Shown one piece after another: positions 52,730 to 64,000 of a DNA stretch of 64,000 nucleotides (the stretch's first letter is position 1; the number at the start of each line of letters is the position of its first letter). The notes beneath the pieces were generated by a model. The model was given only the letters and a program-made list of their open reading frames with translations. It had not been told where the DNA came from and did not search any database. A program made the translations under genes and the position numbers. The stretch is from Cadophora sp. MPI-SDFR-AT-0126 (taxonomy: Eukaryota > Ascomycota > Leotiomycetes > Helotiales > Ploettnerulaceae), in assembly GCA_020747065.1 (NCBI GenBank), contig JAGMVK010000020.1:930001-994000 (forward strand), read 5' to 3'.

Positions 52730-55700
52730 TTGGTCGCATCCACCGCATCTCGGCTCGCGGCTTGTAATGTCTCACAAATGATGGAAAACAGATGGATGCA
52801 TGCTGCAACGGTTAAGTATTCTCCCCGTGTAGGCAAGCCTCCCGGGTGGCTCCCCTGCAGACACATATCGGGGTACTTCTTGTCCGAGGAGGGGAAGAAC
52901 CCGCCCCTCTTTTTCACCCACATTTATGACCCGAAACCCTCGCCGGGAACTGTACCGACCCTAACTGCAAGTATTGAAACACAACTGGGTAATTCCGAGG
53001 CGGCAGACAGACATTACCAACAGATGACTTACTTTGTATCCTTTTCACAAACAGAACTGTTATGCTTTTTGCCCTCCACAACAACACAAAAGTGTCTCCC
53101 TTCAAAATGGAAGTTTACACGTTGCGGCACACATGGCTTCCATGAAACACTTGGAATCGATGCAGATAAACTGCGATTCTACTGGACACTCGAAAGCCAT
53201 GATGCGCTAGCCCTTCAAACAGCATATCAGGTCACTGTCATCGAAATCCCGCCTGGTGGGCCCAATTCCGATGGTGGAGGGAAGGTCATTTGGGACTCGA
53301 AAAAATGCATAAGCCCTGCACAAAGAAACATCTTATGCAAGCCCACAGAAGGGTTTCATGCAACGACAGAGTACCACTGGTTAGTAACTGTTTGGGATCA
53401 AGAGGACAGGGAGTTCACAAGCGAGAGCAACTCGTTCTTCACTGCTTATCCGCGATCCCAACTTCTCCCGCCCCTGAGCATGAATCAGACATACATGCCA
53501 CACACAGCACTCATCTTCCGTACATGGTTTGAAAATATCGAAGATAAGTGGAAAGCGTGGTGGATCGGTGATGGAGGTGACAAGCCAATCTACCTTCGAA
53601 GATCATTCATCTTGGAGCAAAAGCCTACTCGAGCAATCGCATTTGTTGCTGGACTTGGGCATCATAACTTCTCTGCCAATGGCGCCCCCGCATCAGACCA
53701 TGTCCTTGACCCGGGATGGACGAACTACCACAGGACTGTACAGTATGTTGCCCATGATCTCACATCCGTCCTTCATCCTGGCGAGAACGTCATTGGCGCA
53801 CATATTGGGAATGGATTCTATGCTGGTGATCAAGGAGATCGATTTTTCTGGCCCAAGTATGAAGACAACACTTACGTCCGATATGGCAACGAATTGTGTT
53901 TCTTCGCAGAACTCCACCTTTTCTATCCTGACGGTACGCACGATATCATCAAGTCAGATTCAGATTGGCAAGTTCGCAAAAGCGCAACGACACTGGCAAA
54001 CATCTATGCTTCAGAGACCCATGATCGAAGACAGTATCCAGTGGAATTGGATGCAGCTGGTTTCGATGCGAGCTCATGGAAGCCTGCAAAAGGTCTCACT
54101 GGACCTCGTGGATTCTTGAAATATCAAAGCCAACCTCCCGTGACTCGTCACGAAACTTTTAACTCCATCTCGACCACTTCACCTCGACCTGGTGTTGTCT
54201 GCTACGATCTCGGCCAGAATGCGTCAACGATGGTCAAGATTGTAGTGGAAGGAAACACAGGCTCGGAAATAACAATACGTTATGCAGAGACGGCCTATGA
54301 AGATGGCACAGTCAAGATGCCAGATCCACTGTTCAAAGAATTTGAAACCGGTGTTTACTCAACTTTTATTCTGGCTGGTACTGGCTCCTCAGAGACTTGG
54401 GAGCCGGATTTCAGCTTCACGAGTGCCCGTTACATCCAACTTGAGGGAGTGTCAACCGAGCCAGGACATGACTTCCTGTCATACATTCGGCGGTTGGCCA
54501 ACCCGTCTCGTCTGCTTCGAGACGACTCGGAACCATGACAACTGACAAAGAAGATGTGAACCAGCTTTTGAACGCACTGAAGTGGACCTTTACCAGCAAT
54601 TTATTCAGTTACCACACTGACTGCCCGCAGATCGAGAAGTTCGGTTGGTTGGAAGTCACTCATCTCCTGGCACCTGCAACGCAGTACATGGTTGACATGG
54701 AAGATCTGTACACCAAAATATTGGATGATATCTTGGACGCGCAAGAGCCGAATGGACTTGTTCCGACCATGGCGCCAGAGATTCGGTACATGTGTGGGCC
54801 ACTCCATGACACAATCACCTGGGGATGTGCCTTGATTTTCATCCCTGACATCCTGAAAAAGTATTACGGATCCACTCATACCATTCCCAAGATGTATCGA
54901 GCAGGTGAGCGGTACATGGGGTACATGACGAAGAAAGAGAGGAAGGGTGGTTTGATCGAGCATGGTCTGGGTGATTGGGGACGTGGAATCGCTCATGGCA
55001 ACGCACAGGCGAACATTGAGACTGCAGTCTACCACGAATGCCTTTGCTGCATGGAACGATTCGTCGTCACTTTAGGGTTAACTGATGAAGCCGCGAAGTG
55101 GAAATCAGAAGCCTCCAGGATATACGACGTGTACAACAAGCACCTGCTCGTGACAGATGATCCCGAGCGGCCTTACGCATACTACACCTCTCTCGACAAC
55201 TATCCTACCCGGGACCGAGACGCAGTCTGTCAAGCTGTGGCTCTTCAGTTCAACATGGTTCCACTTCAGCATAAGGACGACGTGATGAAAGCCTTCCTTG
55301 ACGACGTCGCTGACGGCAAGTTACGATCAGGCGAGATTGGACTTCGCTACCTTTTCAACACCCTCCATGACGCAAACCGGCCAGATCTGGTATTACAAAT
55401 GGCACGTCAGGAAGAACACCCATCATACATGCGATTTCTCCGGCGTGGCGAGACGACACTGTTGGAATTCTGGCAAGATGAATGTAGGAGTAAGTGCCAC
55501 GATATGCTTGGGAGTATCTTGGAGTGGTTTTATGTAGCGGTGCTGGGAATTAAAGTTAGTGAGGATGGGTACCGGACCTTTACCGTTGCGCCGCCTTATG
55601 TATCGGAGTTTGATGCTGTTAAGGGGACTTTTGAGTGTCCGTATGGAGAGATTGCCGTTGATTTTAAGAGAGGGAAAGATGGTGTTGTCGTGCTGGAGTT

Positions 55701-55854
55701 GACGGTGCCATTGAGTACCACTCCTACTGTTTTGTTACCCGACCCGTCAAGCATGGCTCAAGTGACAAGACATGCTGATAAATCGAGCTCAAAGACAGAG
55801 ACTGGAGCTTCGATTCTACTGCGGCATGGAAAATATTCTGTACGCATCACCTAG
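52730..55854 (+). pseudogene. GH78 alpha-L-rhamnosidase interrupted by one frameshift
   Basis: Two overlapping frames, 52730-54538 and 54535-55854, together cover a GH78 enzyme that removes terminal alpha-L-rhamnose from plant glycosides or pectin. The first frame carries the N-terminal beta domains (L-R-F-Y-W-T-L-E-S, W-T-N-Y-H-R). The second carries the catalytic (alpha/alpha)6 barrel (H-T-D-C-P-Q-I-E-K-F-G-W-L-E, G-D-W-G-R-G, E-F-W-Q-D-E). Around 54455-54470 the frame changes: the second frame is clearly coding upstream of its own ATG (P-V-I-H-S-A-V-G-Q-P-V-S-S-A). One missing base near 54461-54468 accounts for it; no phase-fitting intron was found. The translation start is uncertain: the frame opens at 52730, but 53024 is more likely, and an ATG at 53107 lies in the other frame. 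No signal peptide is seen. It may be a recent pseudogene or a sequence error. Confidence 0.8.
52852..52908. promoter_or_regulatory. Cluster of three STRE-like CCCCT/AGGGG motifs
   Basis: CCCCT occurs at 52852-52856 and 52904-52908 and AGGGG at 52890-52894, all within 57 nt upstream of the best rhamnosidase starts. In fungi such pentamers are bound by Msn2/Msn4-type C2H2 regulators. Their clustering supports this DNA being promoter instead of coding, although one frame stays open through it. Confidence 0.35.
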
Positions 55855-55919
55855 ATAGATTAAGACCCAAATTCATTTTGAAGACCAAAGTTTCAACGTC
55901 GTAAACCTTCCCTCGCTCC

Positions 55920-56822
55920 TCATCGTCTCAGCCAGTACCACATAACGGCAACAATAGGTACCATCGCAGTGACTAAATTCCGCAACGCCCTCATGCCACT
56001 CCTCCTAATCATCAAATCCACCTTCCTCTGCATAACCTTCCCCTCATTCAATTTCGGAAACTCCATCTTAGGGACTTCCTTCCCCAAAAACTCACACAGC
56101 GGTTCCCATCCACTTCCAAGCTTATATTCCAACAACCTATCCTTTGACACCAAACTTCTCACCAGCGCGTAATGCCTCCGATATGTCTCCTTTGCATTAG
56201 CCGTGAACTGAGCCTTGGTCTTCGCATGATACTCCCCATAAACCCACTGGATACTCGTCCCCACCAACCTCCCCATGAAACTGGGATCCAAGACAGCAAA
56301 TGCCCGCACAAAAGGATTGTACACGCCATCACTGACGATCTCCATGCTTTTACACCAGGCATCAACGTCTCGTTCCACGAGAATGACTTTTACATCGGGA
56401 TATGCAGCGATGAGTTCGCGCGCGAAGAAGATCGCGGGGGTGTCGCTGACTGCTTGGCAGTGTCCGAGCAGTTTGTCAAATTCAGAACGCCAGTCCACGG
56501 TGTCTGATTTACCGGAGTATTTGGCTTTCAAGAGCGGGATCCACATGTCGTGGTCCTGGAGATTATTCAAGGTGTTGAAGAAGTGGTAGACCTCGTGGTA
56601 GCCGAGTTGCTCTAAGGCCATTTTCATCGCTATATAAATATTATCAGAACTGTTTCATCCCATTGAGAAGATGTAGGTGGAACACTTACACATTGTCCCT
56701 GTCCGTGGCATGGAAAGGTTCAGGACCTCCAGGGGCACGACTCGCTTGCATTTCCGGCGGTCAATGTTTTGATCGCCACTGAAGAGCTCAGCGCGAATTT
56801 GTTCGTCCATCGATTCCGACAT
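55920..56822 (-). CDS. P-loop sulfotransferase-like protein with C-terminal anchor
   Basis: Two exons (56690-56822, 55920-56629) around a 60-nt intron give 280 residues. The splice restores the nucleotide-binding signature L-S-M-P-R-T-G-T-M-S-M-K-M-A-L-E, the P-loop of fungal Sulfotransfer_4-type proteins, followed by L-G-Y-H-E-V-Y-H-F. Further conserved segments are P-A-I-F-F-A-R-E-L, Y-P-D-V-K-V-I-L-V-E-R-D-V-D-A-W and G-W-E-P-L-C-E-F-L-G. The last 25 residues form a hydrophobic helix ending W-Y-W-L-R-R, suggesting tail anchoring in an internal membrane. Related proteins are often mis-named NAD-dependent epimerases; their substrates are unknown. Start chosen at 56822 (M-S-E-S-M-D-E-Q); an upstream in-frame ATG at 56864 overlaps a splice-like sequence. 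The gene ends 65 bp from the rhamnosidase stop. Confidence 0.88.
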
Positions 56823-57543
56823 ACTTACTGAATAGCTAATTGTCAAAACGAAGATTTCTGACATGAGATGAGAGAAAGCAATATATAAGCTTGACGCTCA
56901 GGTATTTGTAGACTTGTGCATGTGCCGCAGAAATCTCCTCATGAGGTAAGCCCGGTGTCATTGAACATAGCCAATGCTCGGCATCTATCAGAGGGCTGAA
57001 TTCGAGTCTTGCGATCTCCTTGCTTAATTGGGATGGGATTTTTTCTTAATTAGGAATGACGCTGCGCTTCTCGCATAATTGGCGATGCTGCCAAGCTGTC
57101 AACTTACGTAGTGGAGCCGAGACCAGTCTGGGCATGGTGAATGATCAATGCTGATAATTTTACTGATGTTGATTTGAAAGAAAATCTAGCCAGTAGCACA
57201 GGATATATCCCATTTACAAGCGAGGTCGACTTCGACATTGGTTAAACGTCGTTTCTGGAATTCCGCCACGTGAGGTTTGGATCCGATCAACTATCAACAG
57301 GTAATCTGATTTGATGAGACAAGATCCTTTCTCAAATGCCCTTCAAACGCACAGATGACCAAATCAAGTGCATCTGGTTGACATTGTTGCGAAGTCTGAA
57401 CTACTATGGTATCCCTAGGATGAAACTGTGCAAGTGATTTCGATTGGAGATGCTTAGCTTGGCGAACCACTTAAGCCTTCACACATGACAGTCCCTACTC
57501 TTGCCCAAAGCTATCTCCAACAATCCCTCTCGCAACCACCAAA
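56823..57543. other. Intergenic region, no supported gene
   Basis: Upstream flank of the sulfotransferase-like gene and 3' flank of the small secreted protein gene. Only short unsupported frames are present. Confidence 0.5.
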
Positions 57544-58113
57544 CTACCTATCACACGAAAACGTACACGAGGAATTCAAACCCGCCGTCGACGCCTTATT
57601 CAAGCACGGACTCCCCGGCGAGAAATTATCCCACTTCTGACTCCCCCACACAAAACTCAACTTCCCCGGATCCATTGTTCCAGGTGGAAGTCCCACATAA
57701 ACTGGATTCGCAGTGTTGTAGATATGCAAGATGTTGGTGCCAAATTGGTATGGCACTAGCTCGTCGCCGGGAGTGGTGCTGCCTATTGTTGCTTGGTTCC
57801 AGATTTCTTTGCCGTCGCTTTCGCTGTTGGGTGGTTGGTTAGTTGGGGTTTCGGAGGGGATGGAAATGTGGAACAAGACGTACTACATGGTGTCGAATGT
57901 TTCCCAGGAGTCGAGTCCCCATCTTTGGACGAAGACTCGGCAGCCATGGAGGGGCTTGGGTGCTGGAGTAGCGACTACTGTAGAAGTTGCTTTTACTGAT
58001 GTAGTTGTTGTTTTCTTGGTAGGCCTTCGTTGAGGTGTTGCGCCGACGAAGTCAGTGCATAAAAAGAGGACGCCAAGGAGGGTCAATGATAGAGTCTGGG
58101 ATTTGAAATGCAT
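57544..58113 (-). CDS. Small secreted protein of unknown function
   Basis: Two exons (57887-58113, 57544-57823) around a 63-nt intron with a CTAAC branch site and CCAACAG end give 168 residues. The intron is a multiple of three and contains the TAG that would otherwise stop the frame. A signal peptide (1-25, V-G-A-T-P) precedes a short Lys/Thr-rich linker and a compact domain beginning G-C-R-V-F-V-Q. That domain includes E-I-W-N-Q-A, T-P-G-D-E-L-V-P-Y-Q-F-G-T-N and a Cys-rich end (S-P-C-L-N-K, S-S-C-T-F-S-C-D-R). Four cysteines in the mature part allow two disulfides. No enzymatic motif is seen. Length, secretion and cysteines fit a fungal effector-type or cell-wall protein, but the family is unknown to me. 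Confidence 0.82.
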
Positions 58114-59407
58114 GGTGTAGTTGTCCCTCTGTGTGTGGGCTGACTTGATAAAGTAAGGTGATTGCGGGAGAGAGAAGAGCGGGTTGATGTCTCAAAAATG
58201 GATCTGTAAGGCGAAGCCCCCCCTTATCTACACAAGGGCTTCGAATGCCCATCGTAACAACCCCTCATGTTCATTCTCGATCCTTCATATCATGTAGCCA
58301 GCACTCGTTATTGTAAATTGCTCACTCTCGGCGGCTACACGTTGGATTGTGATTGCGAGTTCAACGTATCTCACGATGTGATTGCTCTGCAATCCTGAAT
58401 GGACCATTTCACGGCGATCTCGCCTACAGAACTTCAATCACAGCACATCATAGCGGGGTCCTGATAGGTTGTTTCGAGCTGCGGTGTGACCCCGCGATGT
58501 CAGGGTCGCATATGGCCCCTGATTTGGTGATGATCCTTCTCGCTTCTGCCCCCCCTTTTTTGGACCCCAGCCTTGGCGTTGACGGACACGCTGATTCGTC
58601 ATAATGCATGCTCGATGTGGATGGAGTGAGCTCATTCAGATCCAACGACGTTGATTGTGCAGGTGCATATGCAAAGAATCATTTGTTCCTAGTATTGACT
58701 TCGTGGTGGTCTCAAAGTGGACTCCCGAGTAGCTGATTACACTTGCTTTCAAAACATTCTGTGCCTCTTACCGATACGATGCCAAAGCCTAGACTGAGCG
58801 AAATGCCGTAATTGGATAAAATTTAGTATTTGAGCTGCTAGAAGCGAAGTGCTTGCAGATCCTCCAGCGGGATGATCCGCATATGTTGGTTGCGAGAGTG
58901 TCACTGCAGGTATGGGGTCCAATATGCGAGCCAACTTGGGGGCTGTTGGATACATGCTCGTTATGAGGCTGAATGGAACGCTTCCTTGGAACTTTTTCTG
59001 GCTTTTGAGTTCTTTTAGAGACAAAATACTGCTCGTAGGTGAAGACACATCGTGGTTTGCCCTGTTCAGCCTGCTGTGGGAGACCCCATACTTCAATTTC
59101 AAGGAGTTCATTCCAATAGAAGGCCATGTTCTGCACCGCATCTATGATATCATCCCTACCAGCCGTATGGTTGAGATTGACCAGTGCTTTCGAGGCCCCG
59201 GCTCCCCTTCTCCCTTGCATAGGGCCCGTTTGGGGTGCGAGTGCTATTCCTGCAGCTGTCCAAATTTGCTCCTAACTGCATAAAAGAAATTGACGGAAAT
59301 AGGTATCGAATAGTGCAGACTAGCTGATCAAACACATCTTCCCAGTTCATCCTGGGAAATACATCCGGACTCTTTCCGTGTAACCTCTACGACCACCCTC
59401 ACACTCG
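58114..59407. other. Intergenic region with one weak minus-strand frame
   Basis: A 143-codon minus frame at 58789-59220 contains some protein-like sequence (A-L-V-N-L-N-H-T-A) but no domain. It overlaps another frame on each strand and is not called. Confidence 0.4.
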
Positions 59408-61237
59408 TTACCAAGTAATCAGGGTCTTGCTCTCAACCACACCGTCTTTCGTCTTCTGCACGGCTCCCAATGCCTCCCTCTTCCGATACAAATCGATATT
59501 AATCGCGCTCAAGACGGCCCGATTCTCTTCTGGTATCCAATGTCCCGGCTCCAAATTCTTCACCTCCAGACTCCTCAGCCAACGAGCAACATGGGCCACT
59601 GCAAGTGCATCCCAGATTCCCTCACGATAATTGGCAGCAAATAACATTTCGATGGCACGTTGCCTGATGGGGTCATCTCTGCAGCGAGAACCAACAAGAA
59701 AAAGTGCTGCCACTATTCCAATGTCGACGTTGAAGCGAGGCGCAGTGCCGTTGTATGTAGATTGAATGTATGGTAAGATGGATTCGGAAAAGCTCACCAC
59801 GTCGTTGAACTCTGGGAGGAAGATGTCGTATTCGCATTCTGTGGTGAAGAATGTGCCCGCCAGCATGATATTGCTGATTCGAGCTTGTACTTGAAGGATT
59901 CCAGCGGAGGCTTTCTCACGCTCATTGTCACTCGCGGCAATCTTTTCGTACAGATTTGCGAATGCAGTCATCCATCGGAAAATGTCCCCTCGGTAGCGCA
60001 GATGCTCTTCCCGCAGTGGCCATGGCCCAGATTGGGCATCGCTGAGCAAAAGCTCGGTGTGCTTCATGTCCACTGATCCTTCCCATTCCGAATCTTTCCT
60101 CTCTTCTTTTAGCTTTACCATGTCGATTTGTTGAATCGACTTGCAGAAATGGTAGTTCCGGTTCATGATGAGCTGCCAGAATTGTCTCGCCTGTGACAGG
60201 CTCGTGAACTCTCTTGGCATGCTTTGTATGATGCTGTTCTGACTGGTCTTGATTTGGCTGTGTACATCCTTATCTCGAGTGTCAATAAAGAGCAACACTT
60301 GGGAGTCAAGTGCGTTGAACGCCTCCAGCAAATCCTCTTCAAACAATTGATCTTGCCACGCCTTTTGGGTTTGAAATGGCTTGCCGAAGGGATTGTTGCC
60401 AGTCGTCCACTGATGGAGCAGCATTAGTCCTCTCTGAGCATGAATGGCAGCTGCTGCTTGATTTCCTAGCATTCCTTCGAAGCAAAAGACCAGGAGACAT
60501 GCAATCAGAGCTTTCCGTAGATCGTGCTGGCCAGCTGCAATGGCGTCTCTCATGCCCCGCAGAGATTTGCCGTAATGCTGCAGAGCATATTGATAGTCCG
60601 GTCCTTGGGTTAAAGAACCAATCTGCTTTTTTTGGCGATTGAATCGACTTTCCTTCCCCAGTGCTCCGATGGCGATGACTGCGTGTCGAACAAATGGCTC
60701 CACTTCACTGATCTGTGGGATCAGTCTTTCCCATAAAGAGTTGGGAAATGTCCCAGACACTTCTCTAGCGGTCTCCTCCAGAAAGATGTAAAAGCATTGT
60801 CCGTCCAGCGGATCTTCAAATCCAACTCCACTGTAAATTCTACGTACAGGAGCAATTGAAGCGGCCGCTCTCGGTATCGCGACCTTCTTGGGGAGAATAA
60901 TTTGCCTCTGCCGTGACCTGACAACCGATTTCGTGGGCAGTTTGTATCCGTCACAAGTCAATCCAGCTTTGAGGCATCTGTGGCACTCAGGTTTGGCCTC
61001 GTCGCATTTCACTCGTCGAGCTCTGGTGCAGCGTTAGCGCATGTGGGATCGAAATCTCCGATTCTCTCGGCTGCAGGGCGGCACAACGAACTTGCAGGTG
61101 AGGCATCCCGTCCTGACTTTAGGCTTTGACTTCCTTGTCTTAGATGTGTTTGCTATCGTAGCTGGTCTCTCTGTCAAGACAACTTCGACGGATGGCGATG
61201 CTGACGACGAGGAGGCGGTTGAGTCGATGGGTGACAT
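59408..61237 (-). CDS. Zn2Cys6 transcription factor
   Basis: Two exons (61092-61237, 59408-61022) around a 69-nt intron encode 586 residues. The intron lies within the binuclear zinc cluster, and splicing restores the six-cysteine motif C-L-T-C-K-A-R-R-V-K-C-D followed by C-H-R-C and C-D-G-Y. The N-terminal 35 residues are Ser-rich and the basic K-S-K-P-K-V-R-T-G leads into the cluster. The long C-terminal part is helical, with E-E-T-A-R-E-V and A-L-Q-H-Y-G-K-S-L segments typical of the fungal_trans_2 domain. It should be a nuclear DNA-binding regulator. Its targets are unknown; the nearest candidates are the rhamnosidase and transporter genes 4-10 kb to the left. Confidence 0.93.
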
Positions 61238-61939
61238 TTGCCGAGGTTGGGATTTTGAGGAACGTTGGATTTTAAATCATCAACGTCATTGAGTACAAAG
61301 GCCGGGGCTCAAATTGTTCCGTGTCACTCTCGCAGATATGGAGGAATTGTGATACTTTCAAAAAATATAGCCCGCTCAACTCCCAAGCTGAAGCATTGGT
61401 GATAAGCATAAGAAAGTGGGAGATGGCCCGCTTGGCATAAGCTGACATACCACGTGACCGATCGCACTTTCCTGTGTCTCGACCCAGTCGTGTTGGCAAA
61501 GCGTTCCGTAGTTAAGGCTTAATATGAACACACTTGGAAGTTTGAAAGTTAATTGAAGCGGCCTTTCACAGATGCTTGTTCCGTTTTCACGAGAGCGTCA
61601 CTTCTTAGTTTTCTCGGTTGCTGGGGTGTGATACGAAGATGGTTAAAGCTGCCAGCATTGTTTGTGTTCGTGTATTCATTCTACTATTATATTACCAGGG
61701 TGTCTTGCTAGTTTGCTGCTGTCTGCTGCAGTATTTTATGTTCCATACGTAGTGCCCAGGACTGTCTTCCCACCGAACCATGTATGCAGAGAACCTGTTT
61801 TACTCGAAGAACATCCTTGGCACACTGCTGATCAAGAGTATACACATTTCTCAATCTATGAACCTCTACATCGATTAGACGATCGGGCCGCTTATTCTCT
61901 ACAGAACTCAACACGCTATCTAAGATACCCTCCACGACT
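61238..61939. other. Intergenic region, no supported gene
   Basis: Promoter of the regulator gene and 3' flank of the DUF1996 gene; only short unsupported frames. Confidence 0.5.
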
Positions 61940-63054
61940 TCAAACCCTGAACTTCATAGCCGCCATCTTCTGACCCGGCAGCTCATCAACCCAACTATCA
62001 TAATCTTCATCAACACTACTCTCCACTGCACATTTATTCATCTCCTCCACCGTCTGCGTCTTCAAAATCCCCTGCATCCCCGGACTTCCACACTTATGGA
62101 ACATACACGAATCATTCATCGCCCTCTGCAAACTATCTCCCTTCCACCCAAACAAATAATCGGCATGTGTTCCATACCCCTTATTGTCACTATACGACCA
62201 CACAAACGGCTGCGATCCATCCTTCGGCCACATGTCGGCAAACGCAGTGGTATTCCACATTGTCTCGTAAGCAACTTGTGCAGTGCGGACGGGATGCGAT
62301 GGCGGACATGGATCTGCTTCGCGGAAACCACCTCGCTGGGTAGAGAACATATGGGATTGGTGGTCTGGACTGTCGACATTCTTGCCGTCCCAGCAGGAGG
62401 GGAAGTGATGGATTGCCATGATTCCTGCTGGGCAGGGCTTGTTTGGGAAGTCGGGGGTTTCGAAGCCGCGAGTGAGGATTGTTTCGAGGCAGGTGTATGC
62501 GAGACCTCGATTTGACTTATTGCTGGCGAGGGAGGTGGTTGTTGGATTGCCGACTGTCATGCGAAAGCCCTATTCGTGAGTCAGCTGGGAGATTCCTTGG
62601 CTACCAAAGTAATGTGAGTGTCAGGATTGCATCTTACAGGTGGGAAGGCAGTGATATATTGATCACCATTCGAATTGAAATCCTTCTGTGTATAATACAC
62701 TGTCATTCCTCCCTTGATGTCTGGCGCATCTTGACCCTCATACCCTAGTTGAGCATTGGGATACTGCGGCACGCGCTTGTACGAGCCATTCTCATGTCTG
62801 AAGTACATGGCCGCTGTCCAATAATTGGATAGATCTTCGGTGTATGCACATGTCGTGCAAGTAGCCTGTTCCCCTATGTCCCCTTTCATGGTTGCGTTGA
62901 AGGCATTTCCGCCGACGATTTGATGGACGTGTGCGGAGGGGATCTGACCAGGCTCAACAAGAGGATCGAGTCTTTGGATTGAGACTGTTGAGCAGGCAAA
63001 TCGAAGAGCTGCTTGAGATAGCCCAATATGTAATAGCAGAGATATCCACTTCAT
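61940..63054 (-). CDS. Secreted DUF1996 protein
   Basis: Two exons (62638-63054, 61940-62569) around a 68-nt intron encode 348 residues. The start at 63054 opens a signal peptide (M-K-W-I-S-L-L-L ... S-Q-A). DUF1996 features follow: R-L-D-P-L-V-E-P-G, H-V-H-Q-I-V-G-G-N, T-C-T-T-C-A-Y-T-E-D-L-S-N-Y-W, G-F-R-M-T-V-G across the junction, and H-F-P-S-C-W-D-G-K-N. Many cysteines and histidines suggest a disulfide-bonded extracellular domain. These proteins are widespread in fungi, some with an extra WSC domain, which is absent here. The function is unknown, though the family is often secreted on plant material. An upstream methionine at 63084 would place ten polar residues before the signal and is not favoured. 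Confidence 0.9.
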
Positions 63055-64000
63055 CTTGGTAACTCGACAAATGTCTTGCAACAATTTCGCGGTCCTAATG
63101 TTGACGAAGCTGCTGAAGTGACGATAAAAATGCAGTGCGGGAGCGCCTGATTTATATGAATCTCATATCTGCGATCCTTGTTTTGACTGATAGCCATCGT
63201 AGATTGATTCAAGATACCGTTCTACCTTTTGGGATTCCAAATTCATTAGCCTCAACGTACTGTGTGGGGTTGCAAATCCTTTCGACCTGTAAACGATTGT
63301 TTTGGCAAAAACACTAATTAGCCGAGCCTCGACATGAAGAAACAATTTAAATTTGCGGATTGCAGACGCGCTTCTTGATTGGCATGAAGTCAACTGCCGA
63401 ACTTGAAGATTGGCGTTCTCGAATTGCCGTGCATATTTGATGGTGGTCTTGGGTATCGGTGGATATTTAATGGTCCTGGCGGAGGGCGGGATTTCGGATA
63501 CATCATTCTCGGGCGACACACCTGCTGCAGCTTTGTTGTACTTATCTCGCCAGGAGTCAGATTGACATATGCATTGTTGTGTAGTCGTAAAGCTACCCAG
63601 AGCTCTCGCAAACTTCGACGATTTAAAGTTGGGTCTGCCTCATATGAATCGTGCTGAGGAATATTTGATATGAAGTCAAGAAATAGAGGGGGCAGTGCCA
63701 CAGATGACCGAAAGTCTGTGATTCGAAAACTCTCTCCTATTAGGATAATAAAATGATTATAACCAAAGCCCATAAATAGAACCTTTGATCTAACCGTGAT
63801 CTGCTTTTATTCTTAACCTTATACTACTTGATTTTGTTGAGGCAGTCACTCCCTGAAAAGTATTCTGATATATTGCATAACAATTAGTCTTAATCAACTG
63901 CACTCCTCCAGCAGCTATACTATCACGCGGATACGCGCTGTCAAGCTCGCTCCCTAGCACCGGCCCCTTCGTGATCAACGGCTACTCAATAGTTTGTAAG
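63055..64000. other. Right edge, unresolved minus-strand frames
   Basis: Two overlapping minus-strand frames (63163-63519 and 63390-63773) contain protein-like stretches such as I-K-Y-P-P-I-P-K-T-T-I-K-Y and S-L-R-E-L-W-V-A-L-R but no recognisable domain and no clear intron joining them. They may be a gene remnant. The right end also has AT-rich noncoding DNA. Confidence 0.35.

Noticed and set aside
53107..53145. Rhamnosidase start at 53107 with a second compensating frameshift
   Set aside because: The ATG begins a plausible short peptide in the other frame, but one more indel is needed; the in-frame start at 53024 is simpler.
57883..57885. Nonsense mutation (TAG) in the small secreted protein gene
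   Set aside because: The TAG lies inside a well-formed 63-nt intron with donor, CTAAC branch site and CAACAG acceptor, and the join keeps phase.
1..64000. tRNA or rRNA genes
   Set aside because: I looked by eye for B-box GGTTCRANNCC signatures with matching acceptor stems and found none convincing; a covariance-model scan was not possible.

Overview
This window is chromosomal DNA of a filamentous ascomycete (Pezizomycotina). The evidence is short GT-AG introns of about 44-70 nt, often with a CTAAC-like branch site, monocistronic genes on both strands, and families typical of these fungi: a HET-domain protein, a Zn2Cys6 regulator, GPI-anchored CE5 esterases, a DUF1996 secreted protein and plant cell-wall hydrolases. 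The mix suggests a plant-associated or saprotrophic fungus, possibly of the Leotiomycetes; that placement is only an impression. I found no tRNA, rRNA, CRISPR array or intact transposon. Exon junctions were read by hand and checked for reading phase.

Left part (1-18 kb): a small zinc-ribbon protein, a CE5 cutinase-like esterase with a GPI-type tail (3.5-4.5 kb, minus), a DUF2985-like membrane protein (6.7-8.8 kb, minus), a secreted CHRD-domain protein (11.1 kb), an MDR-family oxidoreductase (12.6 kb) and a seven-exon peroxisomal 4-coumarate-CoA-ligase-like enzyme (15.1-17.5 kb) with a probable GC-AG intron.

Middle part (18-41 kb): a decayed or unresolved gene (19-20.6 kb, minus); a divergent pair made of a GH43 glycosidase (21-22.5 kb, minus) and a large secreted DUF5695-like protein (23.4-26.2 kb, plus); a secreted five-exon protein of unknown function (27.6 kb); then a gene-poor, AT-rich stretch with tandem repeats and a 25-nt poly-C run. 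Within it lie a candidate secreted effector (31.7 kb), a protein with a degenerate retropepsin-like domain (34 kb) and a 39-residue membrane microprotein (38.8 kb).

Right part (41-64 kb): a protein with an apparent Fe(II)/2-oxoglutarate dioxygenase signature (41.2 kb), a HET protein (43.6 kb), a serine beta-lactamase-like hydrolase (46.1 kb), a second CE5 esterase paralogous to the first (48.5 kb), a sugar transporter (49.8-51.4 kb, minus) divergent from a GH78 alpha-L-rhamnosidase broken by one frameshift (52.7-55.9 kb), a P-loop sulfotransferase-like protein (55.9-56.8 kb), a small secreted protein (57.5 kb), a Zn2Cys6 regulator (59.4-61.2 kb) and a DUF1996 secreted protein (61.9-63.1 kb).

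Functionally the window is rich in secreted or surface plant-polymer enzymes (CE5 twice, GH43, GH78, the DUF5695-like protein), with one transporter and one regulator close to the rhamnosidase. The accessory genes (HET, effector candidate, retropepsin-like protein) sit in or beside the AT-rich interval.
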